Assembly (NCBI GenBank): GCA_004558865.1
Contig: SFCY01000023.1
Coordinates: 1 to 23,403, forward strand
Source: Bacteroidales bacterium
Lineage (GTDB): Bacteria > Bacteroidota > Bacteroidia > Bacteroidales > Bacteroidaceae
Direction: 5' to 3'
DNA: 23,403 nt
The translations under genes were made by a program, and so were the position numbers. The notes below the pieces were generated by a model. That model was given only the letters and a program-made list of their open reading frames with translations. It was not told the origin of the DNA and searched no databases. Numbering within the stretch: the stretch's first letter is position 1; every line of letters begins with the position of its first letter. Shown piece by piece: positions 8,160 to 15,356 of the stretch.

Positions 8160-8867
8160 TCAGAAAGTGAGGCTGCACTGCACGCCCACACCTTTGTTCT
8201 TGAAGGGAGAGACCGACTGCCCCATGGCTCCGCCTGTGTCCATCACCGTGGGGGCGACTCTCATGCTCAGGTCGTTGGAGATGTCAAACTCCGAGAGCGA
8301 CGCGTCTACGTAGGCATCGACCACCGACAGCGCATAGACGCCTATCATGCAGAAGAAGCTCAGGTCGCGCCAGCGGCGGTAGCGGTCCTTGCGCTTGCGG
8401 AAGATGTCCTGATAGCGCGACAGGTTCTCGTTGGTGATTTGCGTGCCCAAGTGGAGAAACATGTTGTAGCTCTGCGTAGTCGGGTCGTCGTCCATGATGT
8501 CGAGGTAGGCCTGGCTGTAGTCGTGATACATCTGGTTGTTCCAGCGCATGGCATAGACGCAGCCCACGAACCCACCGTAGATGATGGGCAGCTTCCAGTA
8601 CTTGCGGTTGTAGATTTGCCCGGCTCCGGGCAGCACCAGCGCGAGCCACAAGGCACGCTTGGGACTGGGCCGCCACGTCTTCCAATTGCGCTTGTGGCGC
8701 ATAGCGACGCTGTCGGGCAACAAGGCCGGATTCAGCTTCACCACCGTATCCATGCGGCCGACAGAAAGACTGTCGCTGGCCTGGGCCTGGGCCGCCATGG
8801 GCAAGAGCCACATCAGGAGGGCCAAAAGGGGCAACGAGAGAATGTGCCTGCTACCAAAATGCCTCAC
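8160..8867 (-). CDS. DUF5683 domain membrane protein
   Basis: A 235-residue protein of the Bacteroidetes DUF5683 family. Residues 1-30 form a signal peptide (hydrophobic LSLPLLALLMWLLPMA, cleavage near AQAQA). The conserved core is at about 66-110: WRPSPKRALWLALVLPGAGQ, then IYNRKYWKLPIIYGGF, with two short hydrophobic segments. A third hydrophobic stretch (LSFFCMIGVYALSVVDAYVD) lies near 170-188. The C-terminus ends in a beta-like tail GVGVQCSLTF. Known only as a conserved neighbour of parB and the transglycosylase; the biochemical role is undefined. The location suggests an envelope function linked to cell-wall turnover or segregation. It sits between parB (53-nt gap) and the transglycosylase (29-nt gap) on the same strand. 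Confidence 0.85.
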   Translation of the reverse strand: MRHFGSRHILSLPLLALLMWLLPMAAQAQASDSLSVGRMDTVVKLNPALLPDSVAMRHKRNWKTWRPSPKRALWLALVLPGAGQIYNRKYWKLPIIYGGFVGCVYAMRWNNQMYHDYSQAYLDIMDDDPTTQSYNMFLHLGTQITNENLSRYQDIFRKRKDRYRRWRDLSFFCMIGVYALSVVDAYVDASLSEFDISNDLSMRVAPTVMDTGGAMGQSVSPFKNKGVGVQCSLTF

Positions 8868-8920
8868 TATCGCGTTTGTTCGTTATTGTCTATACCTATT
8901 ATATATATAAGGTCAGCAGG

Positions 8921-9817
8921 TCAGTCGTTCTTGCCCAACTGGTCCATGATGGCCACAATGCGCTTCATGTCCTCCTCGTTCTCGAAGGGAATGGAAATCT
9001 TGCCCTTTCCCTTGGGCGAGCACGACACGAGCACCTTGGCCTTGAAGTAGCCGCCCAAACGCTTGCGCATCTGCGTCATCTCCTCCGAGAGCTGGCTGCG
9101 GGCCTGGATCTTGCGCTTGCCCGACTGGATGTCGTCGCCGTTGTTGAGCAGCTTCACCATTTCCTCCACCTTGCGCACGGAGTACTGGTTCTTCACAATC
9201 TCGTTGAAGAGCTTGAGCTGCAGGTGCGGGTCGTCGAGTCCCAACAGGGCGCGAGCGTGCCCCATGTCGATTTCCTTTTTCTGCAAGGCCATCTGCACCT
9301 GTGCGGGAAGCTTGAGCAAGCGCAGGTAGTTGGTGATGGCCACGCGGCTCTTCCCCACCCTCTCGCTCACCTTCTCCTGCGTCATGCCGGGAGTCTCAAG
9401 CAGATGCTCGTAGGCCAGTGCGATCTCGATGGGGTTGAGGTCCTCGCGCTGGATGTTCTCCACGAGAGCCATCTCCATCACGCTCTCATCCTTGATGGTG
9501 CGTATGTAGGCCGGTATGGTCTTCAGCCCAGCCAACTGCGAGGCGCGCCAGCGTCGCTCGCCGGCGATGATCTGGAAGCGGTTCTCCGCGACCTGCCTGA
9601 GGGTGATGGGCTGGATGATGCCAATCTCGCGGATGCTTCCCGCCAGTTCCTGCAGGCTTTCCTCATCGAAGTCGTGGCGCGGCTGGTTGGGATTGGGCTC
9701 TATCTGGTCGAGGGCAATCTCGTTGATGGTCGACGATCCGCTGGTTCTCACCGCCTCGGTGGAGATGAGTGCGTCGAGGCCGCGTCCTAATGCATTGAAT
9801 TTCTTATGTACTGCCAC
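8921..9817 (-). CDS. parB: Chromosome partitioning protein ParB/Spo0J
   Basis: A 298-residue centromere-binding CTPase. The N-terminal NALGRGLDALI tail is the ParA-stimulating region. The ParB/Sulfiredoxin domain includes NPNQPRHDF (42-50), IGIIQPITLR (65-74) and the GERRWRA motif (86-92) used for CTP binding. ENIQRED (120-126) and a helix-turn-helix (about 145-170, MTQEKVSERVGKSRVAITNY) give parS recognition. A charged C-terminal dimer domain ends GQLGKND. The best start is a GTG at 9817-9815, because it keeps the typical MAVxKKxNALGRG start; no ATG fits better. It follows parA by 19 nt. I saw no parS-like 16-mer in the window. Confidence 0.95.
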   Translation of the reverse strand: MAVHKKFNALGRGLDALISTEAVRTSGSSTINEIALDQIEPNPNQPRHDFDEESLQELAGSIREIGIIQPITLRQVAENRFQIIAGERRWRASQLAGLKTIPAYIRTIKDESVMEMALVENIQREDLNPIEIALAYEHLLETPGMTQEKVSERVGKSRVAITNYLRLLKLPAQVQMALQKKEIDMGHARALLGLDDPHLQLKLFNEIVKNQYSVRKVEEMVKLLNNGDDIQSGKRKIQARSQLSEEMTQMRKRLGGYFKAKVLVSCSPKGKGKISIPFENEEDMKRIVAIMDQLGKND

Positions 9818-9836
9818 AATCGTGTCGTTTAATGGG

Positions 9837-10601
9837 TCAACTGTTCTTGCTGATAATCTCGCGGGCCAGGGCCAGATGGTTCTTCGCGCCAGTAGAGTCG
9901 GCGTCGTAGAGGATGACGGGCAATCCGTGGCTCGGACTCTCTGAGAGTTTCACATTGCGCTGGATGACCGTCTTGAAGACGAGTTCCTGGAAATGGCGCT
10001 TCACCTCGTCGTAGATTTGATTGGCCAGACGCAGGCGCGAGTCGTACATCGTGAGCAGGAAGCCCTCTATCTCCAACTTGGGATTGAGGCGGCTCTTGAT
10101 GATCTTGATGGTGTTGAGCAGCTTGCTGATTCCCTCCAAGGCAAAATACTCGCACTGCACAGGGATGATGACCGAGTCGGCGGCCGTCAGGGCGTTCACG
10201 GTGATGAGTCCCAACGAGGGCGAGCAGTCGATGAGGATATAGTCGTATTCGTCGCGGATGGGCTGCAAGAGCTGGCTTACCACCTTCTCGCGGTTTTCGA
10301 CGTTGAGCAATTCAAACTCGGCTCCCACCAGGTCGATGTGGCTGGGAATGATGTCCAGTCCCTCGATGTCGGTGGTGTAGACGGCGTCGCGCACGTCGGC
10401 ATGGTCAATCAGGCATTCGTAGAGCGAGCAGTCCACCTGCTGGATGTCCACGCCAAGTCCGCTTGAAGCGTTGGCCTGCGGGTCGGCGTCGACCACCAGG
10501 ACGGTTTTCTCAAGCGTGGCAAGCGATGCTGCCAAGTTGATGGTGGTCGTGGTTTTGCCCACGCCGCCCTTCTGATTGGCAAGTGCAATGATTTTTCCCA
10601 T
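9837..10601 (-). CDS. parA: Chromosome partitioning ATPase ParA/Soj
   Basis: A 254-residue ParA-family ATPase, first gene of the par operon, working with ParB in origin segregation. The deviant Walker A KGGVGKTT occupies residues 11-18 after MGKIIALANQ. The Walker A' region VLVVDADPQANAS and the Walker B region YILIDCSPSLG are intact, followed by IPVQCEYFALEG, a standard ParA signature. A GTG two codons earlier (10607) is in frame, but the ATG at 10601 gives the usual family N-terminus, so I chose it. A Bacteroidetes promoter element lies about 28 nt upstream. Confidence 0.95.
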   Translation of the reverse strand: MGKIIALANQKGGVGKTTTTINLAASLATLEKTVLVVDADPQANASSGLGVDIQQVDCSLYECLIDHADVRDAVYTTDIEGLDIIPSHIDLVGAEFELLNVENREKVVSQLLQPIRDEYDYILIDCSPSLGLITVNALTAADSVIIPVQCEYFALEGISKLLNTIKIIKSRLNPKLEIEGFLLTMYDSRLRLANQIYDEVKRHFQELVFKTVIQRNVKLSESPSHGLPVILYDADSTGAKNHLALAREIISKNS

Positions 10602-10628
10602 TATCACTAATCATTTTTATCTTAGCTG

Positions 10629-10636
10629 CAAAGTTA
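10629..10636 (-). promoter_or_regulatory. -7 element TAACTTTG of the parA operon
   Basis: TAACTTTG followed by CAGC on the minus strand matches the consensus TAnnTTTG 28 nt before the parA ATG, giving a short leader. There is no clear TTG at the -33 position. It faces away from the surE promoter 41 bp to the right, so the upstream parts of the two promoters overlap. Confidence 0.65.
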
Positions 10637-10677
10637 CATATTTTATGCGAGAAAGAAGATAATTAAACCTTTTTTTG

Positions 10678-10685
10678 TACTTTTG
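10678..10685 (+). promoter_or_regulatory. -7 element TACTTTTG of surE-lpxB
   Basis: A T-run leading into TACTTTTG followed by CAGCG fits the Bacteroidetes -7 consensus and lies 57 nt before the surE ATG. No good -33 TTG is seen. It is divergent from the parA promoter within the same 141-bp gap. Confidence 0.6.
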
Positions 10686-10742
10686 CAGCGACATACGAGG
10701 CTTTGCCGCAATGCGTGTTAGAAAACATTAATAAACATTTTT

Positions 10743-11510
10743 ATGAACAACCGACCCCTCATTCTCATTTCCAACGACGACGGCTACCACTCCGTGGGCA
10801 TCCGCTCATTGGTTGACTTTGTGAAAGACCTTGCCGACGTGATAGTCTGCGCCCCCGAAGCCGCGCGCTCGGGATTTTCCTGCGCCTTCTCGGCCGCTGC
10901 CCCCCTAAGGCTGAAACGCCGCCACAACATGGGCGACACCGAGGTGTGGAGCTGCAACGGCACGCCCGTGGACTGTGTGAAGTTGGCTCTCGACCAGCTC
11001 ACGCCCCAACGCACGCCCGACCTGATATTGGGCGGCATCAACCACGGCGACAACTCCACGGTCAACACCCACTACTCCGGCACCATGGGAGTGGCCATGG
11101 AAGGCTGCATGAAATACATACCCAGCGTGGCTTTCTCCAACTGCAACTACGACGAGGAGGCCTCGCAGGAGCCGCTCCGCCACTACGTGCGCGAGATTGT
11201 GGGAAAGGTGCTGGCCAATGGCTTGCCACGCGGGGTGTGCCTCAACGTCAACTTCCCCAACGCGGGCGAGTTCAAGGGGGTGAAGGTGTGCCGCATGACG
11301 TATGGCCGCTGGGTCAACGAGGTGGTGAAATGCCGCCACCCGCGTGGCTACGACTACTATTGGATGACGGGCGAGTATGCCAACGACGAGCCTGGCGTGG
11401 ACGGCACCGACCAGCAGGCCTTGGCCGAGGGCTACGTGGCCATCACACCGACAACGATGGACGTCACCGCCTACGACTTCATCGATAAGGTGAAAGGCTG
11501 GAACCTTTAA
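10743..11510 (+). CDS. surE: 5'/3'-nucleotidase SurE
   Basis: A 255-residue SurE acid phosphatase that removes phosphate from nucleoside 5'- or 3'-monophosphates, using a divalent metal. The metal site residues are visible: D12 and D13 in ISNDDGYHSVGI, S43 in AARSGFSCAFS, and N100 in GGINHGDN. The downstream motif HYSGTMGVAMEG (110-121) is also typical. The length matches the family. It is the first gene of a two-gene unit with lpxB, divergent from parA. The ATG at 10743 gives the normal N-terminus; no Shine-Dalgarno is visible in the AT-rich leader. Confidence 0.95.
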   Translation: MNNRPLILISNDDGYHSVGIRSLVDFVKDLADVIVCAPEAARSGFSCAFSAAAPLRLKRRHNMGDTEVWSCNGTPVDCVKLALDQLTPQRTPDLILGGINHGDNSTVNTHYSGTMGVAMEGCMKYIPSVAFSNCNYDEEASQEPLRHYVREIVGKVLANGLPRGVCLNVNFPNAGEFKGVKVCRMTYGRWVNEVVKCRHPRGYDYYWMTGEYANDEPGVDGTDQQALAEGYVAITPTTMDVTAYDFIDKVKGWNL

Positions 11511-11558
11511 CCCCACATACCCATCATCCACCCCTCACCCCCATAAGCCTCCATCACT
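11511..11558 (+). promoter_or_regulatory. C-rich, nearly G-free spacer between surE and lpxB
   Basis: The 48-nt spacer has 27 C and a single G on the coding strand. Such a C-over-G stretch is the composition of Rho-utilisation sites, so it may load Rho when lpxB translation is low. It has no Shine-Dalgarno and no hairpin. Confidence 0.3.
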
Positions 11559-12737
11559 ATGAAATATTACCTCATTGTTGGTGAGGCCAGCGGCGAGCTG
11601 CATGCCAGCCGCCTCATGGCTGCACTGAAGAAGAAAGACCCCGAGGCGCAGTTCCGCTTCATTGGCGGCGACTTGATGCAGGCCGTCGGAGGGGAGCGTG
11701 TGCGCCACTATCGGGAGATGGCCTATATGGGCTTCGTACCCGTATTGCTCCACCTGCGCGTCATCTTCCGCAACATGGCTATGGTGAAGCGCGACATTGT
11801 GGACTGGCAGCCCGACGTGGTGATTCTCGTCGACTATGCAGGCTTCAACCTCAACATCGCCCACTTCCTGCGCCAGCACACTGGCATTCCGGCCTTCTAC
11901 TATATCTCGCCGAAAATATGGGCATGGAAGGAATGGCGCATCAAGAACATACGCCGCGACGTGAGCGAGATGTTCTGCATCCTTCCTTTCGAGGTGGACT
12001 TCTATGAGAAGAAGCACCACTACCCCGTCCACTACGTAGGCAACCCTACGGCCGACGAGGTGCGCCAGTTCCGCAAGGACTACAAGGAGGACTTCGCCCA
12101 ATTTGCCCGCAGGTGGAAGCTCGACGCGGAGAAGCCCATCGTAGCACTCTTGGCCGGCAGCCGCAAGCAGGAGATCAAGGACAACCTGCCCGCCATGGTG
12201 GCCGTGGTGGAGACTCTCCCACCCGCCTACCAAGCGGTATTGGCCTGTGCGCCCTCAGTGGAGAGCAGCTACTACGACAAGATACTGGGCCGCTGCCAAG
12301 GCGGCAGCACCATCCGCCGCGTCAGCAACGACACCTATCCGCTCCTCTCCCACTCCACGGCGGCTCTCGTCACGAGCGGGACGGCCACATTGGAGACGGC
12401 GCTGTTTGGCGTGCCGCAGGTGGTATGCTACAAGACGCCGCTGCCCCACATCATCCGCTTCTGCTTCAACCATGTCATCCAGTGCGACTACATCAGCTTG
12501 GTGAACCTCATCGCCGACAAGGAAGTGGTGCCCGAGCTGTTGGCCGACCGCTTCTCTGTGGCCAACATCCACCGGGAGCTGCAGGCCATACTCCCCGGCC
12601 AGCCCAACCGCAACCGCCAGCTCCAAAGCTACCAAGAGGTGTGGCGGCGCTTGGGCGACGCAGTGGCTCCCGACAACGCCGCGACAATCATGACACGAAT
12701 CCTGTCGCAGGACAAAGATCGCCCCGGATTGAAGTGA
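11559..12737 (+). CDS. lpxB: Lipid-A-disaccharide synthase
   Basis: A 392-residue GT19-family enzyme that joins UDP-2,3-diacylglucosamine and lipid X to form the lipid A disaccharide at the inner membrane. Visible motifs: VGEASGELHASRLM at the N-terminus, VILVDYAGFNLNIAHFLR (conserved Asp region), YISPKIWAWKEWR, VGNPTADEV, the nucleotide-sugar segment LLAGSRKQEI, and the C-terminal SGTATLETALFGVPQVVCYK. The N-terminal motif has Glu where the family usually has Asp (GEASGD), a conservative change. The length is normal. It lies 48 nt after surE and is probably co-transcribed with it. Confidence 0.95.
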   Translation: MKYYLIVGEASGELHASRLMAALKKKDPEAQFRFIGGDLMQAVGGERVRHYREMAYMGFVPVLLHLRVIFRNMAMVKRDIVDWQPDVVILVDYAGFNLNIAHFLRQHTGIPAFYYISPKIWAWKEWRIKNIRRDVSEMFCILPFEVDFYEKKHHYPVHYVGNPTADEVRQFRKDYKEDFAQFARRWKLDAEKPIVALLAGSRKQEIKDNLPAMVAVVETLPPAYQAVLACAPSVESSYYDKILGRCQGGSTIRRVSNDTYPLLSHSTAALVTSGTATLETALFGVPQVVCYKTPLPHIIRFCFNHVIQCDYISLVNLIADKEVVPELLADRFSVANIHRELQAILPGQPNRNRQLQSYQEVWRRLGDAVAPDNAATIMTRILSQDKDRPGLK

Positions 12738-12960
12738 CGGCTACCCAACTGGCAACAGTCCACTCCCTGCTGCCTGCGCCAAAGCCGCCGTGTTCCCACG
12801 CCCCCCAATCCTTTCCCATGGGATACGGGGGGCATAGCCGTGCATGTCCCCATGGCCGACTCTGGTGGCATGCCGCGGGGCCTTCCCCAAATCCGGTACG
12901 GGGCAATGGACAGTTGGCTTGCACGCGGAGAACAGCAACGGTCTTTTTTCGGCCGAAAAT
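12738..12960. other. Intergenic stretch with GC-rich hairpins, no gene
   Basis: The 284-bp space between lpxB and the barrel gene carries GCCCCCC (12800-12806) pairing with GGGGGGC (12827-12833) around CCCATGGG. No T-run follows, so it is at best a weak terminator for surE-lpxB. Reading frames across it lack protein features. The promoter of the next gene starts at 12961. Confidence 0.45.
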
Positions 12961-12991
12961 TTGCTCATCGCATATTTTCTTGTTAACTTTG
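12961..12991 (+). promoter_or_regulatory. Full Bacteroidetes promoter TTG-N20-TAACTTTG
   Basis: TTG at 12961-12963 and TAACTTTG at 12984-12991 are 20 nt apart, the expected spacing for the primary sigma factor of Bacteroidetes. Transcription should start near 12998, giving a leader of about 24 nt before the ATG at 13022. This is one of the best promoter matches in the window. Confidence 0.8.
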
Positions 12992-13021
12992 CATCGCCTT
13001 ACAACCTAAAGTCATCCAGCT

Positions 13022-13735
13022 ATGAACTCTTACAGCAAAGTCTTGGCCATGTTGGCCCTGGGCTGCGCCTTTCCTCTCTGCGCATCAGCCCATAACAAAA
13101 TAAAATGCCGCCTCAGCACGGATTTCGTCAGCAAGTATGTCTGGCGCGGCGTGGAGATTGGCAGCGCCCAGCTCCAGCCCACGCTCCAACTCAGCTATGG
13201 CGGGTTCTCGCTCACGGCCCTTGGCTCAGTGGGCATTGTCGATTCGAAGGACAACAACGAGCTTGACTTCTGTTTCCGCTACGACTTCAAGCGTTGGCAC
13301 GTGCTCATCAACAACAACTGGCTCGACACCAACCCCCATTACTTCAACTATTCCGCCCACGAGACTTCCCACAATTTCGAGGGCAACATTGGCTACGACG
13401 CGGGATTCCTCACCGCCGACTGGTACACGTACTTCGCAGGCAAGGACTACAACACCAAGACGGGCAAGCGCAGCTACTCGTCGTGGATGAAGTTCACCCT
13501 ACCCTTTGAATGGGCACAGATGAGCTGGCGCGCCACGTTGGGCGTGGTCCCCTTCGAGTCGGAGAACATGTATGAGACCAGCGGCTTCGCCGTGAACCTC
13601 GTGGAGCTGCGCTGCATGAAGGACATCAAGATCACCAACGAGTTCTCGCTTCCCGTCTTCGCCGCTATGGAAGCCAATCCCTGCAGCGAAAGGGCATGGT
13701 TCGTGGTAGGACTCACGCTCCAGACCCAGCTATGA
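13022..13735 (+). CDS. Probable outer-membrane beta-barrel protein
   Basis: A 237-residue exported protein, not assigned to a named gene. The signal peptide spans about 1-23 (VLAMLALGCAFPLCASA). The mature chain opens with LSTDFVSKYVWRGVEIGSAQ, a start I associate with small Gram-negative outer-membrane barrels. It continues with alternating aromatic and polar strands such as LQPTLQLSYGGFSLTALG and TADWYTYFAGKDY. The last residues, WFVVGLTLQTQL, look like a closing strand, although the final residue is Leu rather than Phe. Single-gene unit with its own promoter; converges on the peptidase gene with a long hairpin between. Substrate or pore role unknown. Confidence 0.7.
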   Translation: MNSYSKVLAMLALGCAFPLCASAHNKIKCRLSTDFVSKYVWRGVEIGSAQLQPTLQLSYGGFSLTALGSVGIVDSKDNNELDFCFRYDFKRWHVLINNNWLDTNPHYFNYSAHETSHNFEGNIGYDAGFLTADWYTYFAGKDYNTKTGKRSYSSWMKFTLPFEWAQMSWRATLGVVPFESENMYETSGFAVNLVELRCMKDIKITNEFSLPVFAAMEANPCSERAWFVVGLTLQTQL

Positions 13736-13776
13736 CCTGAAATGTCCCTGCAACAGGCCAAGCGCACACAAACAGT

Positions 13777-13819
13777 CACGCCCCTGCAAAGGAAAGAGCT
13801 TTCCGTTTGCAGGGGCGTG
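13777..13819. terminator. Bidirectional hairpin between convergent genes
   Basis: The left arm 13777-13796 (CACGCCCCTGCAAAGGAAAG) pairs with 13799-13819 with one bulged G at 13805 and a 2-nt AG loop, giving a 20-bp stem. It lies between the barrel gene (stop 13735) and the peptidase gene (stop 13843), so it can serve both. No T-run follows on the plus strand, so the exact mode of termination is open. Confidence 0.65.
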
Positions 13820-13842
13820 CTGATAGTATAGCCGCCAGCCCA

Positions 13843-15249
13843 TCAATTCTCCGGCACGAAGAGCGGATCGTCGGGAGCCACCATAGTGGGCTTCTGGTCA
13901 TACTGGCTCAGGATGTCGGGCGAGGCGTACTTCTTGTTGACCACCAAGCGGAACATATACTCGTTGAACCAGCGGTTGGTCATGATGAGGCAGCCCTTTT
14001 GGCCATAGTTGGGTCCCCAGCTGTTCTCCACCTCCCACTTCAGCGGCTTCCCATCGCCGTCGAGGTCCACGGCCGTGAGCGTCATGGCATGGGTGGAGCC
14101 ACTGTCGAACGTGGCGATGCGCTGGGCCTTGTCCATTCCGAAGGTTGTGCCGAAGAGCGAGCCGTAGTCGTAGTTGTCGAGGTCGAGATAGCCGCGCTTG
14201 CGGTCGAGCTGCTTGCCCACATCGTAGGAGCTGTACATCTTGTGGCCGTCCTTGAGGCTGGCTATGGCGAGCTGCGCGATCTCCTCCATCGGCAGGTTGA
14301 GGTACTTCCAGTTGTGGCCGTCGTAAGTGTGGCGGTCATACTCCACCTCGTAAGTCTGGTGGTAGGGCCTGCGCGGGTCGTTCATCACCATGAGGAAGGT
14401 GCCGTTGAGCGGGTGCCCCACCGTGAAGTCGTAGAATTCCTTAGGCGTGTAGGTCCTCTCCGGGATCACCACCTTTCCCTTGTCGTCGCGGAAGGCATAC
14501 TTGAAGCTCCTCACAGGCTCGCCTATGGTGAGCGCCAGGATGTGGTAGATGGTGGAGAGCATTTCCGTCTTGCGCTCGTTGATGGCCTTGCGGCTCTTGC
14601 CGTCCTTCACCATGCCACGCAGCTCCAGTCCGAACTCACGCAGCTTGGAGGAGACGATGTGCGCCATGCGGCTGGTGTTGTCCGACGAGAAGGTCTCCGG
14701 CTGGGCCTCCATGGGCACGAGGCCGTACTTCTCTACCAGGTCGGCCACGCCACAGAACGTGCCGCCATCGTTGATGGGATTCTTGAAGAAGAACTGCACA
14801 AGCTTGTCGTCCATGGGCTTGCCGGCGCAGTCCACGACGCCCTGCAGCATCAGGTTGGCCTTCTCCAACTGGTCGTAGAAGAAGAGGTAGGCCTGCGAGA
14901 ACTCCACGCGCACGCTGTCGCCGTGGGTCTTGGCGAAGTTGGCGCGCAGCACGTTGAACCCGGAGAACATCCAGCAGCGTCCCGACTTCTGCTGGTCGTG
15001 GATGGACTGCTTGGGAGTCTCCACGCTGAAGTAGGTGCTGACGGGTCCCTGGTTGGCGAAGTTCTTGGCCAGGTCGTCGATGTTGTTGGAGGCGATGGCG
15101 TTGAAGAGGGCCTTGTCGGCCGCGCCACCTTGCTGGGCCTGCTCTATGCGCTGCAACATTTTGGGAGTGATGCCGCCCTGGGTAGTCTGGGCCACGACGG
15201 AGGCGGAAGCGAGAAGCATTGCCGCAATGATCACGGATGGTCTATTCAT
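13843..15249 (-). CDS. Secreted C1-family cysteine peptidase (bleomycin hydrolase/PepC-like)
   Basis: A 468-residue papain-fold peptidase of the bleomycin hydrolase / aminopeptidase C type. The triad is visible: C92 in DQQKSGRCWMFSGFN, H387 in GSTHAMTLTAVD, and N409 in VENSWGPNYG, with the oxyanion Gln at 86 or 87. Cytosolic PepC enzymes have no signal peptide, but this one starts MNRPSVIIAAMLLASASVVA, a Sec signal, so it should act in the periplasm or outside. Such exported forms are common in Bacteroidales. The family acts as an aminopeptidase on short peptides and usually forms hexamers. Monocistronic, with a promoter overlapping that of dxs. Confidence 0.9.
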   Translation of the reverse strand: MNRPSVIIAAMLLASASVVAQTTQGGITPKMLQRIEQAQQGGAADKALFNAIASNNIDDLAKNFANQGPVSTYFSVETPKQSIHDQQKSGRCWMFSGFNVLRANFAKTHGDSVRVEFSQAYLFFYDQLEKANLMLQGVVDCAGKPMDDKLVQFFFKNPINDGGTFCGVADLVEKYGLVPMEAQPETFSSDNTSRMAHIVSSKLREFGLELRGMVKDGKSRKAINERKTEMLSTIYHILALTIGEPVRSFKYAFRDDKGKVVIPERTYTPKEFYDFTVGHPLNGTFLMVMNDPRRPYHQTYEVEYDRHTYDGHNWKYLNLPMEEIAQLAIASLKDGHKMYSSYDVGKQLDRKRGYLDLDNYDYGSLFGTTFGMDKAQRIATFDSGSTHAMTLTAVDLDGDGKPLKWEVENSWGPNYGQKGCLIMTNRWFNEYMFRLVVNKKYASPDILSQYDQKPTMVAPDDPLFVPEN

Positions 15250-15287
15250 ACTTAATTGATATATTACTTAGATTTTACAGTTAGTTT

Positions 15288-15317
15288 TTGCAAAGATACA
15301 AAAATTTTGTACCTTTG
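15288..15317 (+). promoter_or_regulatory. dxs promoter TTG-N19-TACCTTTG
   Basis: TTG at 15288-15290 and TACCTTTG at 15310-15317, 19 nt apart, give a consensus promoter. The start should be near 15324, about 33 nt before the dxs ATG. The -33 TTG directly abuts the -7 box of the opposing peptidase promoter. Confidence 0.8.
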
Positions 15318-15320
15318 CAA
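15291..15320 (-). promoter_or_regulatory. Peptidase promoter TTG-N19-TATCTTTG
   Basis: On the minus strand, TTG (15320-15318) and TATCTTTG (15298-15291) are 19 nt apart, matching the Bacteroidetes consensus. Transcription should begin near 15284, about 35 nt before the ATG at 15249. It occupies nearly the same base pairs as the dxs promoter on the other strand. Confidence 0.8.
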
Positions 15321-15356
15321 AGAATATTCCAATTTAATCATCGGTTGCCCTTGTAA

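Noticed and set aside
6682..8313. Open frame of 543 codons on the plus strand opposite the transglycosylase gene
   Set aside because: It is antisense to a gene with a clear catalytic domain and LysM, shows no coherent protein features and crosses several gene borders.
12738..12968. Short ORFs in the lpxB to barrel-gene gap
   Set aside because: The region is hairpin-rich, the frames are Pro/Gly/Arg-rich without motifs, and they end at or run into the next promoter.
13807..15255. Open frame of 482 codons on the plus strand opposite the peptidase gene
   Set aside because: It mirrors the peptidase almost exactly, begins inside the terminator hairpin, and carries no motif.
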